Shown here in pieces: positions 1-4,926 of a stretch of 6,131 bases of DNA (positions are counted from its first letter, which is position 1; each line of letters begins with the position of its first letter). The notes beneath the pieces are model-generated. The model did no database searches. It saw only the letters and a program-made list of their open reading frames with translations, and had not been told where the DNA came from. The DNA comes from Sulfurimonas sp. (lineage in GTDB: Bacteria > Campylobacterota > Campylobacteria > Campylobacterales > Sulfurimonadaceae), in the NCBI GenBank assembly GCA_026987995.1, contig JALSMC010000309.1:1-6131 (forward strand), read 5' to 3'. Both the position numbers and the translations under genes were made by a program.

Positions 1-50
1 AGTAATCCCACTATCCTATTATTTCACCATCTTAAATATATGGGGAATCC
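1..50 (+). other. Leader upstream of the operon's first visible gene
   Basis: This short AT-rich stretch holds a good ribosome-binding site, GGGGAA at 42-47, four bases before the ATG at 51. No convincing -35/-10 pair, Fur-box-like palindrome or terminator hairpin can be made out, so the promoter either lies further upstream, outside the window, or is too degenerate to call by eye. Whether another gene of the same operon precedes it cannot be judged. Confidence 0.5.
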
Positions 51-806
51 ATGTCTAACAAAACGATTAGTATAGCTTTAACTATGTTGCTTTCAAGTGC
101 ATCTTTAATGGCAAACAACAATATGGCTGAGTCTTTAATGAAACTACGAGCTCAAGTTGAAACACTTGATTCACAGATAGATGATGAAAAAGATTCTTAC
201 AAAGCAAGTATGAAGTCTCTTTCACTCCAGAAGAGTGAACTCGAAGCAATGGTATCACGTGAAGATCTCAGAATCAAACAACTCAACAAAGAGTTAGCTA
301 AAGTCAAAGCACAAACTCTCAAATCAGCTCAAAGTTCTCAAGGTTTAACACCTGTAGTTCTAGAAGCAATTGATAATTTAGTTCTTATGATTAAAGCTTC
401 TATGCCATTTAAAACAAATGAGAGAATAGCTTCTATTTTAAAAGTAAAAGAGCAACTTAACTCCTCTCTTATAACACCACAAAAAGCACTTTCTATAGTA
501 TATAACTCTTATGCAGATGAGATTCGTATGACAAAAGAGAACGGTATTTTCAAGCAAACTATCAAACTCAATGGCAAAGATAGACTTGTAGAGGTTGCTA
601 GAATCGGTACGGCGATGATGTTTTTCAAATCTCCAAACGATGAAGTAGGTTATGTGAGTAAACAAGGCAATAGTTGGAAGTATAAACAAGAGTTAAACAG
701 TGAAAAAAGAGCTCAAATTTTAAGTATATTTGATGCATTTAAAAAACAGATTCGCTCTGGGTACTTCACAATTCCTAATGCTCTAGTATTAAGCGAGGTA
801 AAATAA
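51..806 (+). CDS. DUF3450-family periplasmic coiled-coil protein of a TonB2-type system
   Basis: This 251-residue protein is probably a periplasmic accessory factor of the TonB motor encoded downstream; no biochemical activity is known for the family. Residues 1-21 form a signal peptide (hydrophobic core about 5-20, likely cleavage after Leu-Met-Ala). Residues 24-92 are charged and heptad-like, a long coiled coil. The C-terminal part, from Leu-Thr-Pro at 99 onward, carries features I associate with DUF3450: a Pro-Phe followed by Asn-Glu-Arg (119-125), an Ala-Arg-Ile-Gly strand (183-186), a Gly-Tyr then Trp segment (200-209), and a closing Ile-Pro-Asn (241-243). Length fits the family, about 250 residues. 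The ATG at 51 is supported by its ribosome-binding site and the signal peptide. The stop overlaps the next start by one base (TAATG). In Vibrio-type TonB2 clusters a DUF3450 gene likewise precedes ttpC. Family assignment is by motif recall, fairly sure; a role in TonB function is inferred from context. Confidence 0.82.
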   Translation: MSNKTISIALTMLLSSASLMANNNMAESLMKLRAQVETLDSQIDDEKDSYKASMKSLSLQKSELEAMVSREDLRIKQLNKELAKVKAQTLKSAQSSQGLTPVVLEAIDNLVLMIKASMPFKTNERIASILKVKEQLNSSLITPQKALSIVYNSYADEIRMTKENGIFKQTIKLNGKDRLVEVARIGTAMMFFKSPNDEVGYVSKQGNSWKYKQELNSEKRAQILSIFDAFKKQIRSGYFTIPNALVLSEVK

Positions 807-808
807 TG
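793..808 (+). promoter_or_regulatory. ttpC ribosome-binding site and TAATG coupling junction
   Basis: GCGAGGT at 793-799 lies six bases before the ATG at 806, and the stop of the DUF3450 gene shares its last base with that ATG. A strong Shine-Dalgarno site combined with a one-base overlap supports this start and suggests coupled translation of the two proteins. Confidence 0.7.
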
Positions 809-2110
809 AAAAAAATAATATTAGCACTACTTTTAACAACAATGACACTACTCTCTTCAACAGAGATTGAACAAGCCTATGCAAAGGAATTTGCATTTTT
901 AAAAGCACAAAAATCTATGCTTCAAAAAAGAGTCAATGAGGTTACAGCTTCAAACAAGACAAAATTACAACAAGCCAAACAAGATATAGCTAAACTTCAA
1001 ACAAAAGTTCTCTCTCGTGAAACTTCAAGTCAACTTTTAAGTGAAAAACTTTTTAAATCACAGCAAAGTTTAGAATCTCTAGATGATGATACTTCTCTTA
1101 TAGATATAGTAATTTCTCAAGGTGTTTCTTCACTCAAAGCTTATAACATTAATGTAAAAGTAGATAAGAACAATTACACTAAAACACTTAATACGATTTT
1201 TACTGAGACTTTAGCACTTACAAAAACATTGTCTAGTGTTAGAACTACAGATGGTGAATTTTACTTAAAAGATGGTTCATCTCAAAAAGCTAAACTAATC
1301 AAAATCGGAAACATCGCAACTTATGGAGTAAGTAAAAATGTTTCCGGTGCTTTAGTTCCAGCTGGTGATAATAAATTTAAGATTTGGGGCGATGAATTTT
1401 CGGCTTCAACTGCTCATGCTTTAGATACAAACTCTCCGATAGATACTTTACATATCTTTATTTATGAAAACATAAACCTTGAAGTATCTGATAAAGAAGA
1501 AAAAACAATTTTAGGAACTATTGACTCTGCTGGAATTATTGGTTGGGTTATCGTTGTTCTTGGTTCTATCGGACTTGTGTTTTTGGTTCTTAGAATCATC
1601 TTCTTACAATCAAGTACAGGGTCTAAAACTTTAGCAACAGACACTCTCTCTTCTTTACTTAGTAGTGGTGTTGATGAGACACTTGCATATCTTAAACCTA
1701 AAAAAGGTTCTAATGCAAGAATCTTAAAAGCGACTATTAGAAACATAGATAGAGATAGAGAGCATATAGAGGACATCATCTCTGAAGCGATTATTCACGA
1801 AAGCACAAGACTTGATAAACTCAGTGCAACTATTTTAATCATTGCAGCAGTTGCTCCACTTCTTGGTCTTTTAGGAACTGTAACAGGTATGATTGCAACT
1901 TTTGACATCATTACTGAGTTTGGTACAGGTGACCCTAAACTGCTTTCAGGTGGTATCTCTATAGCACTTGTAACTACAGAACTAGGTCTTATTGTAGCCA
2001 TTCCTCTTTTACTAGCAGGAAACCTTTTAAATAGTTGGGCAGAGAGCATCAAGGACAGTATGGAGCACTCAGCATTACATATAGTGAACGAGTACAATAA
2101 GCAAAAATAA
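806..2110 (+). CDS. ttpC: TtpC-like TonB2 motor protein: periplasmic coiled-coil domain plus MotA/TolQ/ExbB channel domain
   Basis: A 434-residue inner-membrane protein, about twice the length of a simple ExbB. In Vibrio, TtpC is needed alongside ExbB2, ExbD2 and TonB2 for energised uptake; that role is carried over here by similarity and gene order. Residues 1-18 (or 1-26) look like a signal peptide. Residues 27-92 form a charged coiled coil, and 95-225 a periplasmic domain containing a Lys-Ile-Gly strand (166-168). A first membrane helix spans about 241-267. Then comes a cytoplasmic stretch with a basic, helical segment (298-340), followed by two pore-type helices at about 341-365 and 384-408. 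These carry the proton-channel signatures: Gly-Leu-Leu-Gly-Thr-Val at 354-359 and Thr-Thr-Glu-Leu-Gly-Leu at 390-395, then Ala-Ile-Pro. The position of the conserved pore Glu of E. coli ExbB (E176) is Ile386 here, while Glu392 lies six residues on. The next gene starts on the last base of its stop codon. Confidence 0.87.
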   Translation: MKKIILALLLTTMTLLSSTEIEQAYAKEFAFLKAQKSMLQKRVNEVTASNKTKLQQAKQDIAKLQTKVLSRETSSQLLSEKLFKSQQSLESLDDDTSLIDIVISQGVSSLKAYNINVKVDKNNYTKTLNTIFTETLALTKTLSSVRTTDGEFYLKDGSSQKAKLIKIGNIATYGVSKNVSGALVPAGDNKFKIWGDEFSASTAHALDTNSPIDTLHIFIYENINLEVSDKEEKTILGTIDSAGIIGWVIVVLGSIGLVFLVLRIIFLQSSTGSKTLATDTLSSLLSSGVDETLAYLKPKKGSNARILKATIRNIDRDREHIEDIISEAIIHESTRLDKLSATILIIAAVAPLLGLLGTVTGMIATFDIITEFGTGDPKLLSGGISIALVTTELGLIVAIPLLLAGNLLNSWAESIKDSMEHSALHIVNEYNKQK

Positions 2111-2112
2111 TG
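2108..2112 (+). promoter_or_regulatory. TAATG stop-start junction without a clear Shine-Dalgarno site
   Basis: The TAA of ttpC and the ATG of exbB share one base. The 20 bases before this ATG hold only a weak TAAG (2098-2101) and nothing resembling the strong sites before the other genes. Exbb translation is therefore likely to depend on ribosomes terminating on ttpC. This is inference from spacing and motif only. Confidence 0.5.
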
Positions 2113-2730
2113 GAAGCAATTATTACACTGTTTGATCAGTTTAGCGTTTATATGAATAGTGGTGGTGCACTTATAATGTACCCTCTTTTCATACTAGTTT
2201 TTGCTCTTTGGTATGGTCTTGGATACAGGTATCACACTATTAAACGCGGTACAAAAAAAAGTATCCGTGTTTTAATCAGAAAATTTGCTTCTGGTAAAAG
2301 AAGTGAACCTCGTGGTTTCATTGATTCTGCTGTTGTAGATGGATTAAATATTCGTCATGCAACAAGTGATGTAAAGATACTAAGAAAGTTACTCGATGAC
2401 TCTTTTTATTCGTACAGAAGAGATTTGGTCAAATATAAAAATTTAGTAAAAACTATAGTTGTTGTTGCTCCACTTATTGGACTTTTAGGAACTGTTATCG
2501 GGATGATAGAGACATTTGATTCTTTAGCTTCTATGAGCCTTTTTTCACAAAGTGGTGGTATTGCTGGAGGTATATCTCAGGCACTTTTTACAACACAGCT
2601 TGGACTTGTAGTTGCCGTTCCTGGTTTAGTTATAGGAAGACTACTTGATAAAAAAGCTTTTAATATGGAGCTAGATTTAGATCAAATTACAGATATTTTA
2701 TGTAGCGAAGGAAATTTAAATGAAATTTAG
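2110..2730 (+). CDS. exbB: ExbB-type proton channel subunit (MotA/TolQ/ExbB family)
   Basis: A 206-residue inner-membrane protein that should assemble with ExbD into the proton-driven motor for TonB. The fold is the usual three-helix one: TM1 at about 17-38, a cytoplasmic loop (40-110, rich in Lys/Arg), TM2 at about 112-134 and TM3 at about 152-176. Signatures are Pro-Leu-Ile-Gly-Leu-Leu-Gly-Thr-Val (121-129) and Thr-Thr-Gln-Leu-Gly-Leu (161-166) leading to Ala-Val-Pro. Thr128 and Thr162 match the pore threonines T148 and T181 of E. coli ExbB as I recall that sequence; the E. coli E176 position is Gln157. It has no long periplasmic extension, unlike its upstream neighbour, so it is the conventional ExbB of the pair. 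The start at 2110 is kept despite its poor ribosome-binding site, because the next ATG (codon 15) has none better and the junction allows reinitiation. The 3' end overlaps exbD by 11 bases. Confidence 0.92.
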   Translation: MEAIITLFDQFSVYMNSGGALIMYPLFILVFALWYGLGYRYHTIKRGTKKSIRVLIRKFASGKRSEPRGFIDSAVVDGLNIRHATSDVKILRKLLDDSFYSYRRDLVKYKNLVKTIVVVAPLIGLLGTVIGMIETFDSLASMSLFSQSGGIAGGISQALFTTQLGLVVAVPGLVIGRLLDKKAFNMELDLDQITDILCSEGNLNEI

Positions 2731-3124
2731 AAGAAAAAAAGAAGAAATTAGCGATGTTGATATGTCGCCACTTATTGACATGGTATTTATCTTACTAATC
2801 TTTTTTATGGTTAGTTCTACTTTTACTAAAGATATGAAGCTTGACCTTAACCGTCCAGGTGCATCTTCTGCATCAAGAGCTTCAAGTAAAGTTATCAGGG
2901 TATATATTGATAACCAAGCTGAAGTCTATATAGACAACCAATCTTTAAAACTTTGGGCTGTTCAAGGAAAACTTAGAGAGCTACTTCGCACTTCTACTGA
3001 AAAATCAGTTTTAGTCATTAGTGATGATTCTATTGCTGTTGAAAAACTCATAGAGCTAGTAGATCAGTGTAAGCTCTCAGGAGCTAGAGATGTTGCTGTG
3101 GCAACAAAGAAAGAAGTAGGTTAG
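2720..3124 (+). CDS. exbD: ExbD-type motor subunit
   Basis: A 134-residue single-pass inner-membrane protein, normal length for ExbD/TolR. A short basic N-terminus (Lys2-Lys7) is followed by Asp-Met-Ser-Pro-Leu-Ile-Asp (14-20) and one membrane helix at about 17-34. Asp20 sits at the place of the proton-carrying aspartate of the family (D25 in E. coli ExbD). The periplasmic domain (about 57-130) has the alternating strand/helix pattern of ExbD, including the segment Ser-Val-Leu-Val-Ile-Ser-Asp-Asp (96-103) and the closing Gly-Ala-Arg-Asp-Val-Ala-Val-Ala (121-128). Residues 61-66 and 69-74 are both Val-Tyr-Ile-Asp-Asn-Gln, a small internal echo. The gene begins within the 3' end of exbB with a clear ribosome-binding site GAAGGAA (2707-2713), so it can be translated on its own as well as coupled. 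Confidence 0.93.
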   Translation: MKFRRKKEEISDVDMSPLIDMVFILLIFFMVSSTFTKDMKLDLNRPGASSASRASSKVIRVYIDNQAEVYIDNQSLKLWAVQGKLRELLRTSTEKSVLVISDDSIAVEKLIELVDQCKLSGARDVAVATKKEVG

Positions 3125-3129
3125 TCGTG
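3114..3129 (+). promoter_or_regulatory. Ribosome-binding site that fixes the GTG start of tonB
   Basis: AAGTAGGT at 3114-3121 differs from AAGGAGGT by one base and ends five bases before GTG (3127-3129). It overlaps the end of exbD. The first in-frame ATG, at codon 31, would lose the membrane anchor, so GTG is the credible start. Confidence 0.75.
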
Positions 3130-3765
3130 CATAATTCTAACTCATTTTTGAGTCACCTTAAAGCATTTGCTTGGTCACTGTTTGGACTGTTCTTTGTTTT
3201 TATCATCGTAATTCAGATGAATGAGGAAGGGATGCTACCTCATCAAAAGAAGAATAATGTTTCATCAAGTTTTGAAGTGCATAAGGTAGTAAAACCAAAG
3301 CCAAAACCAAAGCCAAAACCAAAGCCAAAAAGAGTCAAACCAAAACCTCGTAAGGCCACAACAACACCAAATATGAACTCTGCATTAAGCGGAATTGATA
3401 CAGGACTAGAAGCTTTTATGAGTGATGATATGGGGATGGATGATTCATTACTTGGCGACATCGACAAAGATGTAGTGATGAGTGAAGGAAGTGTTGACAA
3501 AGCACCCTCTCCACTTGAACGCTCAGCTATGGAGTACCCAAGAGCTGCAAAGAAAAAAGGAATCAAAGGGTATGTACTCTTGAATTTACTTATCGACCTT
3601 CATGGAAATGTAGTGAAAGTAAAAGTTTTAGAGAGTCAACCTCAAGGTGTGTTTGATGAAGTGGCAATCCAAGGTGTAAAATCTTGGCACTTCGCACCAG
3701 GTGAGTATAAAGGCAAAACTGTCAAAGTTTGGGCCAAACAAAAAATCAGATTTGATTTTCAATAA
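3127..3765 (+). CDS. tonB: TonB energy transducer
   Basis: A 212-residue protein that links the ExbB-ExbD motor to outer-membrane receptors. The N-terminal anchor helix is about 11-31. A Lys-Pro repeat run lies at 56-68, with a second basic Lys-Pro patch to 76, and an acidic Asp/Met-rich linker follows at about 100-124. The C-terminal TonB domain spans about 128-212: Tyr-Pro-Arg-Ala-Ala (137-141), Gly-Ile-Lys-Gly-Tyr-Val (145-150), Ile-Asp-Leu-His-Gly-Asn-Val (156-162), Gly-Val-Phe-Asp-Glu-Val-Ala (174-180), Trp-His-Phe-Ala-Pro (187-191) and a terminal Ile-Arg-Phe-Asp-Phe strand. Size resembles short TonB2-type proteins rather than E. coli TonB (239). Translation starts at GTG, supported by a near-consensus ribosome-binding site; only 2 bases separate it from exbD and 9 from the TPR gene. 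Confidence 0.94.
   Translation: MHNSNSFLSHLKAFAWSLFGLFFVFIIVIQMNEEGMLPHQKKNNVSSSFEVHKVVKPKPKPKPKPKPKRVKPKPRKATTTPNMNSALSGIDTGLEAFMSDDMGMDDSLLGDIDKDVVMSEGSVDKAPSPLERSAMEYPRAAKKKGIKGYVLLNLLIDLHGNVVKVKVLESQPQGVFDEVAIQGVKSWHFAPGEYKGKTVKVWAKQKIRFDFQ
3292..3327 (+). repeat. Three perfect 12-bp tandem repeats encoding Lys-Pro-Lys-Pro
   Basis: The unit AAACCAAAGCCA occurs three times in a row and encodes residues 56-67 of TonB. Gain or loss of a unit keeps the frame and would alter linker length by four residues. Lys-Pro runs are normal in TonB, but the DNA-level identity of the units points to recent duplication or slippage. Confidence 0.9.
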
Positions 3766-3777
3766 GAGATAAATATG
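3764..3777 (+). promoter_or_regulatory. Ribosome-binding site of the TPR gene
   Basis: AAGAGA at 3764-3769 begins within the stop codon of tonB and ends five bases before the ATG at 3775. It supports the start that yields the signal peptide. Confidence 0.55.
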
Positions 3778-4926
3778 AAAATAATTTTAACAATACTATT
3801 AACAATATTTTTATCAACTGTGCTTTTTGCAGATGATAAAAATAACAAAGACGATGTTGACTATGTAGTCTTAGCTACTCTACTTATGAAAGATGGATAT
3901 TATAACCGTGCAAATCAAGCATTAAAACATGTTGACACTACACAAGAAGATCTTGATAAGGCACAGTTTTTTACATTAAAAGGACTTATCCAACTCAAAC
4001 TTCATGAGTATCAAGCATCAAATACAAGTTTTCTCCTTGCTATAAAAAATGGTCAACAAGAAAAAAGTGTTTATCTTTATATAGCTCAAAACCATTTTAA
4101 GCTAAAGCAATATGCTCAAGCTATTAAAGCACTAGAGAGTGCAAACCAGTTGGTGAATGCAAAACCAAAATTAATGGCTCTTAAAGCTGAATGTTTTTAT
4201 CGACTTCATGACTATAATAGTGCACTCGTAACACTTAAAGAGGTAAATCTTTTACATCCAAAATATTATGATGCATATAAGCAGAGATTTTCATATTATA
4301 TCTCTCTTGAACTTTACCAAAGTGCACTAGATGATGCAAATATTTATCTTCAAAATGCAGATACAAATGAGAAAGTAACTATCTCTTTCATTAGTGCCCT
4401 AAGAAAAGCCAAAGAGACTCATAAAGCAATGATATTAGCTGAAGAAGCACATCTAAAGTATAATAAAAATGTAATCATTACTATCTTACTCGCAAATCTT
4501 TACATAGATGTAAATATGATTGAGTCTGCGGCTACACTTTTTGATGAAGCATCGCTTCAAGATAGTAAGTACATCAAAGACTCTTCAGAGATGTTTAGAC
4601 GTGCCAAAGATTTTGTACAAGCAATCTACAAAAACTCTCAAATCCTTGATACAAAAGAGAAATATAAACAAAAAGTTGCCATTTATTTAGAGTTTTCCCA
4701 ATATGAAAGAGTTATAGCAACTGAAAGTGCTTTAATCCGTAACGATTTACTCAAAGATGAAAACTTAGTGTATGCCCTTGCTTTTTCTTATTATAAAGTT
4801 GGTGAGTTTGATCAGAGTGAAAAGTATCTCAAAAAAATTACACAAAACAATCTTTTTAGTAAATCTATCGAGCTCAGAAAAAATATGGATAAATGTAAAA
4901 ATAATCACTGGGAGTGTTCATTATGA
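3775..4926 (+). CDS. Exported tetratricopeptide-repeat protein of the TonB2-type cluster
   Basis: A 383-residue periplasmic helical-repeat protein. Residues 1-19 form a signal peptide (core Ile-Leu-Thr-Ile-Leu-Leu, probable cleavage after Leu-Phe-Ala). The rest is TPR-like helix pairs, visible at about 30-52, 65-93, 98-126, 131-160, 165-192, 235-260 and 330-356. The clearest consensus traces are the Tyr-x-x-Ala-Ile-x-x-Leu type helices at 113-120 and 147-154. Such repeats bind other proteins, and a TPR gene directly after tonB is typical of Vibrio-type TonB2 clusters; contact with TonB, TtpC or the DUF3450 protein is inference. The C-terminus ends with two cysteines six residues apart (C374, C381), a possible disulfide in the periplasm; one other cysteine is at 140. 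The gene lies 9 bases after tonB and overlaps the receptor gene by four bases (ATGA), placing machine and receptor in one translational unit. Confidence 0.85.
   Translation: MKIILTILLTIFLSTVLFADDKNNKDDVDYVVLATLLMKDGYYNRANQALKHVDTTQEDLDKAQFFTLKGLIQLKLHEYQASNTSFLLAIKNGQQEKSVYLYIAQNHFKLKQYAQAIKALESANQLVNAKPKLMALKAECFYRLHDYNSALVTLKEVNLLHPKYYDAYKQRFSYYISLELYQSALDDANIYLQNADTNEKVTISFISALRKAKETHKAMILAEEAHLKYNKNVIITILLANLYIDVNMIESAATLFDEASLQDSKYIKDSSEMFRRAKDFVQAIYKNSQILDTKEKYKQKVAIYLEFSQYERVIATESALIRNDLLKDENLVYALAFSYYKVGEFDQSEKYLKKITQNNLFSKSIELRKNMDKCKNNHWECSL
4910..4926 (+). promoter_or_regulatory. Receptor ribosome-binding site and ATGA overlap
   Basis: GGGAG at 4910-4914 precedes the ATG at 4923 by eight bases, inside the end of the TPR gene. 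The ATG and the TPR stop TGA overlap as ATGA. This fixes the receptor start at the signal-peptide methionine and suggests translational coupling. Confidence 0.7.

Noticed and set aside
1..50. Possible Fur box or promoter upstream of the first gene
   Set aside because: TonB systems are often iron-regulated, so this was looked for, but no GATAAT-type inverted repeat or convincing -10/-35 pair is present in the 50 bases available.
438..689. Minus-strand open frame opposite the DUF3450 gene
   Set aside because: It lies wholly antisense to a well-supported gene, resembles no family and has no ribosome-binding site that stands out; a shadow frame.
1462..2097. Two minus-strand open frames opposite ttpC (1462-1779 and 1795-2097)
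   Set aside because: They mirror the membrane-helix regions of ttpC and have no recognisable domain; antisense shadows.
2900..2941. Val-Tyr-Ile-Asp-Asn-Gln repeated in ExbD with similar DNA (15 of 18 bases)
   Set aside because: The segments lie where ExbD proteins have two adjacent strands of similar make-up; a short echo of 6 residues is not enough to call a functional duplication.
3243..3566. Minus-strand open frame with a Gly-Phe repeat
   Set aside because: The Gly-Phe run is just the complement of the Lys-Pro-encoding tandem repeat of tonB.
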